A stretch of 64,000 bases of DNA from an uncultured Sutterella sp. (GTDB taxonomy: Bacteria; Pseudomonadota; Gammaproteobacteria; Burkholderiales; Burkholderiaceae_F): contig CAJKAP010000003.1 of assembly GCA_905197905.1 (NCBI GenBank), positions 62,001 through 126,000 on the forward strand. The letters run 5' to 3'. Below are positions 1 to 9,038 of the stretch, piece after piece. A program made the translations under genes and the position numbers. The notes beneath the pieces are model-generated. The model had not been told where the DNA came from, did not search any database, and worked only from the letters and a program-made list of their open reading frames with translations. Within the stretch, counting starts at the first letter, position 1. Every line of letters begins with the position of its first letter.

Positions 1-1014
1 ACGGCATTCGATCGCATGACCACGCATCACGATATCTTTCTGACGAAGGCTCAAGCGTTCACCAGCAGCAATGCGGATTTGTTCACGAACGATATCTACG
101 CCCGTCACCAACTCCGTCACAGGATGTTCCACCTGTACACGGGTGTTCATTTCGATGAAGTAGAATTCGCCATTTTCGTAGAGGAACTCAAACGTCCCTG
201 CCCCACGATAGCCAATACGGCGACAAGCCTCGACACAACTCTTACCTAATTTAGCAATGAGGCGTGGGGAAATGCCGAAGGCTGGCGCTTCTTCCATCAC
301 TTTCTGGTTGCGACGCTGCATGGAACAGTCGCGTTCACCCAAATAGACCGCGTTTTGGAAATTGTCCGAGAGCACCTGAATTTCAATGTGGCGCGGATTT
401 TCCAAGAATTTTTCCATGTACACCGTCGGGTTGCCGAAAGCGACGCGAGCCTCTTCACGAGTCATATTGACCGAGGTGAGAAGCGCGGCTTCCGTGCGCA
501 CAACACGCATCCCTCGGCCACCACCACCGCCCGAGGCTTTGATGATGACGGGGTAGCCAATCTGGCGAGCAATACGGAAAATTTCTTGCGGATCTTCTGG
601 GAGTGCCCCATCGGAACCTGGCACGCAAGGAACACCAGCATCACGCATCGCTTGCTTGGCGCTCACCTTGTCGCCCATTAAGCGAATCGTTTCAGCGCGA
701 GGCCCAATGAAGGTGAAGCCAGAGCTTTCCACACGTTCGGCAAAGTCGGCGTTTTCCGACAAAAAGCCGTAACCCGGGTGAATTGCTTCTGCGTCGGTGA
801 CTTCAGCAGCAGAAATGATGGCAGGAATATTGAGGTAGGACTGTGCCGAGGGGGCTGGCCCAATGCAGACGCTCTCGTCAGCTAAACGCACGTATTTTGC
901 TTCGGCGTCAGCTGTGGAGTGCACAGCCACCGTTTTAATGCCCATCTCGCGGCAAGCGCGCTGAATACGCAACGCGATTTCGCCACGGTTGGCAATGAGA
1001 ATTTTTCCAAACAT
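1..1014 (-). CDS. accC: Biotin carboxylase subunit of acetyl-CoA carboxylase, 3' end cut by the window
   Basis: This is the ATP-dependent biotin carboxylase that carboxylates the biotin on BCCP, the first half-reaction of acetyl-CoA carboxylase in cytoplasmic fatty acid synthesis. The minus-strand reading starts MFGKILIANRGEIALR, carries the ATP-grasp glycine loop KASGGGGGRGMRV and the active-site stretch EMNTRVQVEHPVTE, and still reads GHAIECR at the window edge. About 338 of the usual roughly 450 codons are present. The ATG at 1012-1014 lies 18 nt after the accB stop, so the two genes form the usual accB-accC operon. The cut is only the window boundary, not a biological truncation. Confidence 0.97.
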   Translation of the reverse strand, partial: MFGKILIANRGEIALRIQRACREMGIKTVAVHSTADAEAKYVRLADESVCIGPAPSAQSYLNIPAIISAAEVTDAEAIHPGYGFLSENADFAERVESSGFTFIGPRAETIRLMGDKVSAKQAMRDAGVPCVPGSDGALPEDPQEIFRIARQIGYPVIIKASGGGGGRGMRVVRTEAALLTSVNMTREEARVAFGNPTVYMEKFLENPRHIEIQVLSDNFQNAVYLGERDCSMQRRNQKVMEEAPAFGISPRLIAKLGKSCVEACRRIGYRGAGTFEFLYENGEFYFIEMNTRVQVEHPVTELVTGVDIVREQIRIAAGERLSLRQKDIVMRGHAIECR

Positions 1015-1032
1015 AATCGGGAGATCCGAGCG

Positions 1033-1494
1033 TTATTCAAGGATGAAGAGAGGCTGACCGTATTCAACCGGCTGACCATTTTCAACGCAAATTTCGCGTA
1101 CGACGCCGTCTTCTTCGGCTTCGACTTCGTTGAGCAACTTCATCGCTTCAATAATGGCAACGACTTGGCCCTTCTTCACGGTGTCGCCCACCTGAACGAA
1201 GGGATCGGCACCAGGAGAGGGTGCACGATAGAACGTACCAACCATGGGGCTATTGAGCGACTTGCCAGCCGGTGCTTCAGGAGCAGCGGCAGAAGCAGGA
1301 GCGGCAGGAGCGGGAGCCATGGCGGCAGCAGGGATTTCTGCAGGCAATACAACAGTAGAGGTGCCATGGACAGGAATGCTGGCGCCGTGGTTATTCACGA
1401 TGCGCACGCGATCTTCACCTTCGGTAATCTCGAGTTCGGCAACGCCGCTTTCGCTAACGAGATCGATCAGTGTTTTAAGTTTTCTGAGGTCCAT
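1033..1494 (-). CDS. accB: Biotin carboxyl carrier protein (BCCP)
   Basis: BCCP carries the covalently bound biotin between biotin carboxylase and carboxyltransferase in acetyl-CoA carboxylase. The 153-residue product has a short N-terminal domain (about 1-55), an Ala/Pro-rich flexible linker (about 60-95) and a C-terminal biotinyl domain with the biotinylation motif EAMKL, where the lysine is modified, then NEVEAEEDGVV. Length is normal for the family. It is the first gene of accB-accC. An AAAGG lies about 11 nt before the ATG. The 5' leader contains two overlapping hairpins, listed separately. In E. coli accB expression is autoregulated; whether that holds here cannot be seen. Confidence 0.97.
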   Translation of the reverse strand: MDLRKLKTLIDLVSESGVAELEITEGEDRVRIVNNHGASIPVHGTSTVVLPAEIPAAAMAPAPAAPASAAAPEAPAGKSLNSPMVGTFYRAPSPGADPFVQVGDTVKKGQVVAIIEAMKLLNEVEAEEDGVVREICVENGQPVEYGQPLFILE

Positions 1495-1533
1495 GATTTA
1501 CAAAGCCTTTAAGTTAAACCGTCTTCTACATTG

Positions 1534-1573
1534 GGTCGCAAGCGAGGAGAAGGCGACCTCTTTTCGTAGAGGT
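1534..1573 (-). promoter_or_regulatory. Overlapping hairpins in the accB leader
   Basis: In the minus-strand leader of accB, ACCUCU (1573-1568) can pair with AGAGGU (1561-1556), and GGUCGC (1558-1553) can pair with GCGACC (1539-1534). The hairpins share bases 1556-1558, so they cannot both form completely. This is the geometry of an attenuator or translational switch, but no U-tract follows and no ligand is suggested. The function is inferred only. Confidence 0.35.
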
Positions 1574-2090
1574 TAAATGCGAGCAAAAGGTCTCCGAACG
1601 AGGGAGAAGCTAGAGCGCTCGCTCAAAATTTCTATAGCAATCCAATGCTTACTGCAAAGGTAGAGGGTGAGTAGAATACCTACAAAAAAGAGGAAAATCC
1701 ACTCCTTAGCCCCTATCTTTCAGTAACCTGCGTCTATTTCAACGCAATTTTCTCTAATTTTGTCTTAAAAGTAAAGACCCAATAGAGGTTAATCCGAGGT
1801 ATAGAGGCACTTTTTTGATCAAAAAGAGGAAAAAACTGTAAAAAATTGATCAAAACCCCATCCAAAGGAAGTAGACAATAATAGCGCGAAAATAAGCGAT
1901 TTTCGCGTACGAAAAAAGCGATTTGCACGGTTGAAGCGCTTTTTTGGGATGGACGGATGAAGTGAGGATGAGGTTTGTGTGAGGGAATTTGTCGAATCTC
2001 GGGTGAAAAGCGCCAAAGGCGTTAAAATGCTATCTCGACAAGAAGCAGTGAGCTTCAAGATGCGCATGATTAGCGAAGGAGACAGTCAGC
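1574..2090. other. Intergenic region between accB and mpl, with palindromes
   Basis: No convincing gene lies in these roughly 500 bases between the divergent accB and mpl. Two perfect TTGATCAA palindromes sit at 1815-1822 and 1846-1853, 31 bp apart centre to centre, the first embedded in a longer T5/A5 palindrome. A perfect 9-bp inverted repeat CGCGAAAAT / ATTTTCGCG with a 5-nt spacer is at 1885-1907. A TAAAAT just upstream of mpl (near 2023) may be its -10 box, without a convincing -35. The palindromes look like protein-binding sites, but I cannot name the regulator. Confidence 0.4.
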
Positions 2091-3440
2091 ATGCATATTC
2101 ATATCGTTGGGATTTGTGGCACCTTCATGGGTGGCGTGGCCCAGTTAGCCAAAGAAGCTGGGCATGAAGTCACAGGTTGCGATGCCAAAGTGTATCCCCC
2201 GATGAGCACTGCACTCGAAAATGCAGGGATTCATTTGGTTGAAGGGTGGGACGCTTCGCAAATTGAGCGCTTCTCGCCTGATATGTATGTGATTGGAAAC
2301 GCGATTTCGCGTGGGAATCCTTTGCTCGAAGAGATTTTGAACCGAGGTCTCCCTTACACCTCGGGTCCAGCTTGGTTAGCTGACCATGTGCTTCAAGGGC
2401 GCCACGTGCTCGCTGTGGCGGGTACGCACGGAAAAACCACGACCACCTCGATGCTCGCTTGGATTTTGCGTGACGCAGGGCTTGAAGCGGGCTTTCTGAT
2501 TGGAGGCGTTCCTCAGTGGAGCAATCGCTCTGCGCTTTTAGGCAACCCCAAAGCTCCCTTTGTGATTGAAGCGGACGAATACGACACCGCTTTCTTTGAT
2601 AAGCGTAGTAAATTTGTGCACTATCGCCCGAGAACCGCCATTCTCAATAACCTTGAGTATGACCATGCGGATATCTTCCCCAATCTCGAAGCCATTGAAA
2701 CGCAGTTTCACCATATGGTGCGCACGATGCCCTCTCAAGGGTTGGTTGTCTCGAACGCCACGGCACCTGCGCTCGATCGCGTCTTAGCGCGTGGTTGCTG
2801 GTCTAAGGTTGAATATTTTGATAGTCCCAAGGGCTGGTCGCTCTCAGACGAGGGCGAAGTTGCCTACGAAGGGAAGACTGTGGGCAAGATGGTCCTCTCA
2901 ATGCCTGGGCGCTATAACGCACTGAACGCCTTGGCCGCGATTGCCGCCGCCAGAAGCGTGGGCGTCGAGCCCGCTCGTAGCCTTGAAGCGCTCGCGCGCT
3001 TTTCTGGCGTCAAGCGCCGTCAAGAAGTCAAAGGCATTGAAGCTGGTGTCACCGTGATTGATGACTTCGCGCATCATCCCACTGCCATTGAAGAAACCCT
3101 CAAAGCAATTGAAGGCAAATACGTAGGCGCTCGCATTTTGGCGGTGCTCGAACCCCGAAGCAACACGATGAAGTTGGGCACGATGAAGGATCGCTTGGCA
3201 GGCGCCCTTCAAAGTGCAGACAAGGTATTTTGCTACGCTGGCGCATCGGTGCAGTGGGAACCCGCCGAAGCGCTCAAAGTGTTGGGCCCCAAAGCCTATT
3301 GCACGCATGATTTTGACGCGCTTCTCGCCCAAGTTTTGGCAGAAGCGAAGTCGGGCGACATTGTGGTCTGTATGAGTAACGGCGCTTTTGGTGGCATTCA
3401 TCAGAAGCTCTTAGATGGCCTCAAGGCACGTCGCGCCTAA
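2091..3440 (+). CDS. mpl: UDP-N-acetylmuramate:L-Ala-gamma-D-Glu-meso-DAP ligase
   Basis: Mpl attaches recycled murein tripeptide to UDP-MurNAc in the cytoplasm, the salvage step of peptidoglycan recycling. The 449-residue protein starts MHIHIVGICGTFMGG, the Mur-ligase N-terminal Rossmann signature in its Mpl form. It has the ATP-binding GTHGKTTTTS at 111-120, then EADEYDTAFFDKRSKF and the C-terminal DDFAHHPTAIEETL. The family length is about 450. AAGGAG lies 9 nt before the ATG. It is followed closely by a YqiA-type esterase and an RNB ribonuclease, an order I know from other Burkholderiales. MurC is the main alternative, but EADEYDTAFFDKRSKF points to Mpl. Confidence 0.96.
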   Translation: MHIHIVGICGTFMGGVAQLAKEAGHEVTGCDAKVYPPMSTALENAGIHLVEGWDASQIERFSPDMYVIGNAISRGNPLLEEILNRGLPYTSGPAWLADHVLQGRHVLAVAGTHGKTTTTSMLAWILRDAGLEAGFLIGGVPQWSNRSALLGNPKAPFVIEADEYDTAFFDKRSKFVHYRPRTAILNNLEYDHADIFPNLEAIETQFHHMVRTMPSQGLVVSNATAPALDRVLARGCWSKVEYFDSPKGWSLSDEGEVAYEGKTVGKMVLSMPGRYNALNALAAIAAARSVGVEPARSLEALARFSGVKRRQEVKGIEAGVTVIDDFAHHPTAIEETLKAIEGKYVGARILAVLEPRSNTMKLGTMKDRLAGALQSADKVFCYAGASVQWEPAEALKVLGPKAYCTHDFDALLAQVLAEAKSGDIVVCMSNGAFGGIHQKLLDGLKARRA

Positions 3441-3456
3441 GAAAGGATTGAAATTT

Positions 3457-4059
3457 ATGCCAACCATTCTTTATTTGCACGGATTCCTCTCTTCTCCTCA
3501 GTCGGAGAAGGTGCGTATTCTTCGTGAAGCGATTGAAAAGGAAAACAAGAGTCGCGCAGAAGACGATCAGATTAAGTTGATTGCGCCCGATTTGAACCAT
3601 CCGCCGCGCTGCGTCGATAAGTTGCTCTCGGAAATCGCTGAACGCGTTGATTTGTCCGATACCGCTGTGATCGGTTCGAGCTTAGGGGGCTTTTGGGCGA
3701 CGCGCTTTGCCAATCGCTATGGTGTAAGAGCTGTGCTTCTCAACCCTTGCTTTGACCCATGGAGCTTTATCCCTAACTTTATTGGGGAGCAGACCGTTTA
3801 TGGGACAGATCGTGTGGTGGAAGTCAAGCCCGAATTTGAAAAGGACTTTATTGAGCTCGATCGTGAAGTCCCTGCACAAATTTCGACGCTTCAACCCGTT
3901 TTAACGCTCATTTCGCTTGAAGATGAAGTGCTACCTTGGCGCAAAACCTATGAAGGCGCCGAGGGGAGTGAGCGACTCCTTCTCACAGGGGAAGACCATC
4001 GCATTACGGGCTTTGCCGAGTGGGTTGACCGCGTGCTCGCTTTCGCATTAGGAAATTAA
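3457..4059 (+). CDS. YqiA-family alpha/beta-hydrolase esterase
   Basis: This is a small cytoplasmic serine hydrolase of the YqiA/UPF0227 esterase family, 200 residues from the chosen start. The sequence opens MPTILYLHGFLSSPQS with the oxyanion-hole HGF, has the nucleophile elbow GSSLGGFWA, a late acidic segment LISLEDEVLP and the C-terminal GEDHRITGF that supplies the histidine. An in-frame ATG at 3415 overlaps mpl, but the ATG at 3457 has AAAGGA 9 nt upstream and matches the family N-terminus. It lies 16 nt after mpl and is probably cotranscribed. The physiological substrate is unknown. Confidence 0.85.
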   Translation: MPTILYLHGFLSSPQSEKVRILREAIEKENKSRAEDDQIKLIAPDLNHPPRCVDKLLSEIAERVDLSDTAVIGSSLGGFWATRFANRYGVRAVLLNPCFDPWSFIPNFIGEQTVYGTDRVVEVKPEFEKDFIELDREVPAQISTLQPVLTLISLEDEVLPWRKTYEGAEGSERLLLTGEDHRITGFAEWVDRVLAFALGN

Positions 4060-4168
4060 AGCGAGAAGCGCGGAAGATCAAAACAAATGTGGTAACCTAG
4101 ACCACTTCTCTACCGAACAAAAACGAATATTCGCCCGCTCACAAAGTGAACGTAAAGGCATTGTAGTC

Positions 4169-6181
4169 ATGTATTTATTTTTTGAAGAAGACGGCTCTTT
4201 TAAAGCGGGTACCGCCCTTTCTCAGGCTGGTAGCTCCTATCAAGTTGAGCTCCCCACAGGGCGTCGCACGAAGATTAAAGCTTCGCACGTCTTCTTTACC
4301 TTTGAAAGTCCTCAGCCCGCAGAGTTAGTGCAACGCGCTCAAGAAATTCAACCTGAATTGGATCCGAGTTTCTTGTGGGAAGTGGCCCCTGCGGAGGAAT
4401 TCTCCTACGAAGATATCGCTAAAGAATATTGGAGCGATGCGCCAACGCCTGCCCAGAAAGCGGCGATGCTCTTTGCGCTCCACAGTAACCCTGTTTACTT
4501 CTACCGTAAGGTGCGTGGTAGCTACAAGCGTGCACCAGAAGAAATTCTGAAGAAGGCGCTTGAAGCCATTGCTCGTCGTGAACGCCAAGACGCGATTCGT
4601 CGTGGCTGGGCCGATGAGATGGTGGCCGGTCGCTGTCCAGAGGAAATTCGCGATCAGGCGATGCGCATCTTAGTCAAGCCCGATAAGAATTCGATTGAAT
4701 GGAAAGCAGTTTCTGACGCCTCAGCCGAGACGCGCCAGAGTATGCTTGCGCTCCTTCTTTCCTTGGGTGCCATTAAGAGCCCCTGGCGCTGGCACGTCGA
4801 TAGCTTTTATATGACCAATTTCCCCAAGGGGCGCGACTTCCCTGAAGATTTGCCTAGCCCCACGGAAGAGGGTTGGGACAATATTCCGATTGCAGAGGTG
4901 GATGCCTTTTCGATTGACGACTCGGAAACGACCGAAATCGATGACGCCACGAGCGTGACGCACTTGGGTAACGGGAAAACGCGTGTGGGCGTGCATATTG
5001 CGGCGCCTTCTTTTGGTATTCGTCATAACGATGAGCTCGACAAAGTGGCACGCACTCGTATGAGCACGGTCTATGCACCGGGGCTCAAAACGACGATGTT
5101 GCCAGAAAATTGGATCAAGGCTTATTCGCTTGATGAAGGGCACCTTGTGCCTTGCTTGTCGATTTACTTCACGGTGGACGATGAAACCTATTTCGTCGAA
5201 AAGAGTGAAACGCGACTCGAGCGCGTCGCGGTGAAGCGCAACCTTCGCTACGACAAGATTGATAGCTTGGTCACAGAAGAAGCTATCCTCAACAAAACGC
5301 TTGATATTGAATACGCCGAAGAAATTTCTTGGCTCTGGCATTTTGCTAAGCGCCTCTTAGCCACTCGCGAAGAAATCCGCGGTCGCCCTGAAGCCAAGGG
5401 CAAAGTGGATTGGTTCTTTGTGCTTGACGGGGAAGGTGAAGACGTCAAGATTGAAGTGCGTGGTCGCCGCCGTGGCGAGCCCTTAGATTTGCTCGTAGCC
5501 GAAATGATGATTTTGGCAAACAGCACGTGGGGCTCTTGGCTTGAAGAACATCGTATGAAGGGGATTTATCGCTCCCAGCGTATGGGTCGCGTGCGTATGA
5601 GCACGACCCCAGGGCCCCACGATGGTCTTGGTGTAGATCGCTACGCGTGGAGCACCTCTCCCTTGCGCCGCTATGTGGACCTGGTGAATCAGCGCCAGAT
5701 TTTAGCCACACTCCAAGGCGAAGAGTCGCCCTATGAAGAGGAAAAGTACACTGACCTCTTTATGATTGTGAGCCAGTTTGAAGAAATCTACGCCACCTAC
5801 AACGAATTCAACCAACGTATGGATCGCTATTGGTCGATGCGCTTGATCATGCAGGATGGATTGAAAGAAATCGAAGCGATCGTCGTGAAGGGTGATTTGC
5901 TTCGTATCGACAAACTCCCCTTCATGCAGCGCATGCCTGGGATGCCAGAAGATCTGCCACGTGGTCGCAAGGTACTCTTGCAGATTCACAACTGCGACTT
6001 GGTGAATCTTGTGATGGACGCAAGCCTCATTAAGGTGCTCGATGAAAGCGTTGAAACCGATGAGGAGGACGAAGCCATTGAAGAAGTGGCCTCGCCTGAA
6101 ACGGAGGGTGCTGAAACGCCAGCAGAAACCTCAGAAGAGGCGTCTTCTGAAGAAACGCCAGAGGCGAACACCAACGCCTAA
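4169..6181 (+). CDS. RNB-domain exoribonuclease (RNase II/R superfamily)
   Basis: This predicted 3'-to-5' exoribonuclease has 670 residues. The central RNB domain starts near residue 245 with DAFSIDDSETTEIDDA, whose aspartates match the metal-binding cluster of the RNB family. RYAWSTSPLRRYVDLVNQRQ near 490-510 is the conserved RNA-binding and catalytic stretch. The N-terminal part (1-240) lacks a clear cold-shock pair. The last 50 residues are acidic low-complexity sequence rich in Glu, Thr and Ala. The TTEIDDA form resembles the short, organelle-like RNB branch rather than E. coli RNase R, so I give no symbol. A strong terminator follows at 6187. Confidence 0.88.
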   Translation: MYLFFEEDGSFKAGTALSQAGSSYQVELPTGRRTKIKASHVFFTFESPQPAELVQRAQEIQPELDPSFLWEVAPAEEFSYEDIAKEYWSDAPTPAQKAAMLFALHSNPVYFYRKVRGSYKRAPEEILKKALEAIARRERQDAIRRGWADEMVAGRCPEEIRDQAMRILVKPDKNSIEWKAVSDASAETRQSMLALLLSLGAIKSPWRWHVDSFYMTNFPKGRDFPEDLPSPTEEGWDNIPIAEVDAFSIDDSETTEIDDATSVTHLGNGKTRVGVHIAAPSFGIRHNDELDKVARTRMSTVYAPGLKTTMLPENWIKAYSLDEGHLVPCLSIYFTVDDETYFVEKSETRLERVAVKRNLRYDKIDSLVTEEAILNKTLDIEYAEEISWLWHFAKRLLATREEIRGRPEAKGKVDWFFVLDGEGEDVKIEVRGRRRGEPLDLLVAEMMILANSTWGSWLEEHRMKGIYRSQRMGRVRMSTTPGPHDGLGVDRYAWSTSPLRRYVDLVNQRQILATLQGEESPYEEEKYTDLFMIVSQFEEIYATYNEFNQRMDRYWSMRLIMQDGLKEIEAIVVKGDLLRIDKLPFMQRMPGMPEDLPRGRKVLLQIHNCDLVNLVMDASLIKVLDESVETDEEDEAIEEVASPETEGAETPAETSEEASSEETPEANTNA

Positions 6182-6186
6182 GAAAG

Positions 6187-6213
6187 AAGGGAGCTACGAT
6201 GAGCTCCCTTTTT
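6187..6213 (+). terminator. Intrinsic terminator after the RNB ribonuclease
   Basis: AAGGGAGCT (6187-6195) pairs with AGCTCCCTT (6202-6210) around a 6-nt loop and is followed by T5. It lies 6 nt after the ribonuclease stop and 10 nt before the end of the convergent transporter gene. Confidence 0.85.
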
Positions 6214-6222
6214 CATCAGCGC

Positions 6223-7155
6223 TTAATTTTTTGCTTTCTTTTTAAAAATCGAAAGTGGTACCTGCGCGAGCACCACCGCAATTCCCATTAGTAAGCAACC
6301 AAAGAGTTCTCGAGAAGAGAGCGCTTCATTTAAAATCCACCAACCAAAGAGGACCGAGAATGCACTCTCTAGACTCATGATGAGACTGGCAATCGTATCG
6401 TTCATCCCGCGCTGCCCCACGATTTGCATCGTATAGGCAATCCCGTTACTCATCACCCCCGCCCATAAAATGGCAGGAAGCGCTGCCTCGAGAGCTTCAA
6501 GCGTCGGGGTTTCGCCTGTGATGAGCATCGAGACAGCTCCCAGCACTGAACCCACCGCAAATTGCCCAACGGCAAGTTCAATACCGTTTACTTTGAGCAC
6601 AAAGTGCGAGATAACGAGAATGTGCAAAGAGAAGACGAGTGCACAAAGCGCAATTAGAGTGTCGCCCAACTTCAAACTAAAGCCACCCTCTGGCACACAT
6701 AAGTACCAGAGCCCAACCACAGAAATCACCACGCTCAAGATGATGGAGGCGTTGAGGCGCTTCCCTAAAAAGAGTCCCAAAATCGGAACGATCACAATGT
6801 AGAGCGCGGTGATAAAGCCCGCTTTCCCAACCTCGGTGTCGTGAAAGAGGCCAAACTGTTGGAGCGATTCGCCCCCAAAGAGGCAAAGTCCACAGAGCAC
6901 GCTTCCTAATAGAAGTGCACGGCGGTATTCTGGCGTCTCGCGACGAGCTGCCTCGGCGGGGTGGTATTTTTCGAGACGCTTTTTGAGAAACCAAACGATA
7001 GGCAACAAAAAGGCAACCCCCAGGAACATACGTCCTGCGGTAAACACAAAGGGACTCACCGAGTCCATGCCAAGCGCTTGTGCGACAAAGGTCGCGCCCC
7101 AAATGAGAGCAGTGATGAGAAGTAGCGCCGTTTGACGAAGTTGAAAAAGCGTCAT
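6223..7155 (-). CDS. EamA-family (DMT superfamily) transporter
   Basis: This is an inner-membrane drug/metabolite transporter of 310 residues with about ten predicted membrane segments in two EamA repeats. The first repeat starts LLLITALIWGATFVAQALGM and the second contains ISHFVLKVNGIELAVGQFAVG and PAILWAGVMSNGIAYTMQIVGQ. The substrate cannot be read from the sequence; metabolite or amino-acid efflux is typical of the family. The ATG at 7153-7155 has AAGGAT 8 nt upstream and fits the family N-terminus better than an in-frame start 36 nt earlier. The gene is monocistronic, convergent with the ribonuclease. Confidence 0.85.
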   Translation of the reverse strand: MTLFQLRQTALLLITALIWGATFVAQALGMDSVSPFVFTAGRMFLGVAFLLPIVWFLKKRLEKYHPAEAARRETPEYRRALLLGSVLCGLCLFGGESLQQFGLFHDTEVGKAGFITALYIVIVPILGLFLGKRLNASIILSVVISVVGLWYLCVPEGGFSLKLGDTLIALCALVFSLHILVISHFVLKVNGIELAVGQFAVGSVLGAVSMLITGETPTLEALEAALPAILWAGVMSNGIAYTMQIVGQRGMNDTIASLIMSLESAFSVLFGWWILNEALSSRELFGCLLMGIAVVLAQVPLSIFKKKAKN

Positions 7156-7507
7156 TCTTGAAAATCCTTCTTGAAGTTTTGATCTTAGCAAAGCGCGCTT
7201 GGGTTTAGCCTTTTCTCTCTTGGCTTTTAGTGTTGGGGCGAGACTTTAATCAAAGAAAAAACGGAAAATCTCGTATTTTTTTCGCTTGATTTGAGAAAAG
7301 ACGAGAAAAAAGTTCTGCTCTTTCAGTAGAATAGGGGCAGTTCTGCGCAAAAGCCTGATAGGCAATTGCGTAACAGCATCCGTGGCTTGAATGTGTTCTC
7401 TCTTCAAGCACCAAACAAGCACCAAAGCGTCAAGGGGCAAAAAACGTAGCTCCTTTAGATACCACCTCGTAGAGAGCCCGTAATCTAGAACACAAGAGGA
7501 GGCAGAA
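7156..7507. other. Intergenic region between the DMT transporter and mgtE
   Basis: About 350 bases separate the divergent genes. I see AT-rich sequence, a small GCCTGATAGGC hairpin near 7350, and a strong GAGGAGG Shine-Dalgarno just before mgtE. I looked for a magnesium-sensing leader and could not support one. Confidence 0.4.
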
Positions 7508-8995
7508 ATGTCCGACGATCGCGAAGACCTCGATCAACGCAAAGATGTCGAAGAAGACACGATGCGCGATTCCGATGAAGCCTCTCGTGCACTAGAGTGG
7601 GTTCAACAAATCCTGGCTCAAGACGAAGAACGTCATCGTAACGTTCAGCTTGAGCGCTCAGACAAAGACGACGAAGCGCTTCCCATCAGTCCTGAAGCTG
7701 CGCTTGAATTGCGCGAAGTGATTGATTCCTTGCACCCTGCAGACATTGCATGGGTGCTCGAAGCGTTGCCGCTTGATGAACGTCTCGCGGTTTGGAACTT
7801 GGTGGAAAGCGAGTCTGACGGTGAAGTGCTCGTTGAGGTGAACGACGGGGTTCGTGAAACCTTGATTGACGCCATGGACCGCGATGAGTTGGTCGATGCG
7901 GTGGAAACCCTCGACACGGACGAAATCGCTGACTTGGTGGACGACTTGCCGCCAGACGTGATGGCTGAAGTGCAAGAGGGCTTGTCTCATGAAGAACGAG
8001 CTCAGTTGCGCGCGGCCATGTCCTACCCGGAAGATAGCGTTGGGGCCCGTATGGACTTCGAGGTGGTTTCGATTCGAGAAGAAACCACGATCGATATGGT
8101 GCTCCGGTATCTGCGCCGATTCGATAGTTTCCCAGACCATACCGACCAGGTGTTCGTGGTGGACCGTTTGGGACACTTGAAAGGGACGCTCGCCCTTTCG
8201 AAAATTTTGACCACTGACCCCGTTGTTGCGGTTCGCACGGTCATGCAAAAAGACATGCTCACACTCAATCCACTTGACGACGTGAGCGATGCGGCGCAGG
8301 CCTTCGAACGTTATGACTTGGTGAGTGCGGCAGTGATTGATGAGTCGGGACGCCTAGTCGGTCGACTCACGGTGAACGAAATCGTGGACGTGATTCGTGA
8401 AGAAAGTGACGAAGATGCGTTCGCGGCTGTGGGTTTGGATGACGAGCAGGACTTGTTTGCTTCCGCTTGGCAAACCGCGAAGAGCCGTTGGCTTTGGCTT
8501 GGCGTTAACCTTTGCACCGCCTTTTTTGCTTCTCGCGTGATTTCCGCTTTTGAAGGCACGATTGAGCGCGTGGTTGCGCTTGCCGCATTGATGCCAATTG
8601 TCGCAGGGATGGCGGGTAACTCGGGTAACCAGACTTTGACGCTTTTGGTCAGAGCCTTGGCAATTGGTCAGGTCACGGATTCTAACCAGCGCGACCTTAT
8701 CAAAAAGGAAATCGCCGTTTCGGTGATCAATGGGATTTTGTGGGGCGCGATTGCAGGGCTTTGTGCCTGGGCGCTTTACTGGGATTCCCCGCAGGGACCG
8801 CTTTTAGGACTGGTGATGTTCTTAGCGATGTTGCTTAACATCGCACAAGGCGCGGCGGTGGGGCTTTCTGTGCCGCTTATTTTGAAGTATTTCAATCGAG
8901 ATCCCGCGCTCGGGGGTTCGGTGTTGCTCACCTTTGCAACCGACTCGGGCGGGTTCCTCATCTTCTTAGGATTGGCCACCATCTTCTTCCGCTAA
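7508..8995 (+). CDS. mgtE: Magnesium transporter MgtE
   Basis: MgtE is a homodimeric inner-membrane Mg2+ channel gated by cytoplasmic Mg2+. The 495-residue protein has a hydrophilic acidic N-terminus (1-50), the MgtE N domain (about 60-175, with LHPADIAWVLEALPLDERLA), a CBS pair (about 180-305) and a five-helix membrane domain (about 325-495). The pore signature MPIVAGMAGNSGNQTLTLLV is near 364-383. Length and domain order are normal. GAGGAGG precedes the ATG. The stop overlaps a short AAAGGAG/CTCCTTT hairpin that may terminate weakly. It appears monocistronic. Confidence 0.95.
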   Translation: MSDDREDLDQRKDVEEDTMRDSDEASRALEWVQQILAQDEERHRNVQLERSDKDDEALPISPEAALELREVIDSLHPADIAWVLEALPLDERLAVWNLVESESDGEVLVEVNDGVRETLIDAMDRDELVDAVETLDTDEIADLVDDLPPDVMAEVQEGLSHEERAQLRAAMSYPEDSVGARMDFEVVSIREETTIDMVLRYLRRFDSFPDHTDQVFVVDRLGHLKGTLALSKILTTDPVVAVRTVMQKDMLTLNPLDDVSDAAQAFERYDLVSAAVIDESGRLVGRLTVNEIVDVIREESDEDAFAAVGLDDEQDLFASAWQTAKSRWLWLGVNLCTAFFASRVISAFEGTIERVVALAALMPIVAGMAGNSGNQTLTLLVRALAIGQVTDSNQRDLIKKEIAVSVINGILWGAIAGLCAWALYWDSPQGPLLGLVMFLAMLLNIAQGAAVGLSVPLILKYFNRDPALGGSVLLTFATDSGGFLIFLGLATIFFR

Positions 8996-9038
8996 AAGGA
9001 GAGAAGCTCCTTTGCGGAAGAAATGGGGTTATTGGGTT

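Noticed and set aside
1819..2167. Short open frames on both strands between accB and mpl
   Set aside because: No Shine-Dalgarno, no recognisable domain, and they overlap palindromic AT-rich sequence and the mpl start.
7156..7507. Magnesium riboswitch upstream of mgtE
   Set aside because: No long conserved pairing or known M-box motif could be recognised; only a tiny hairpin is visible.
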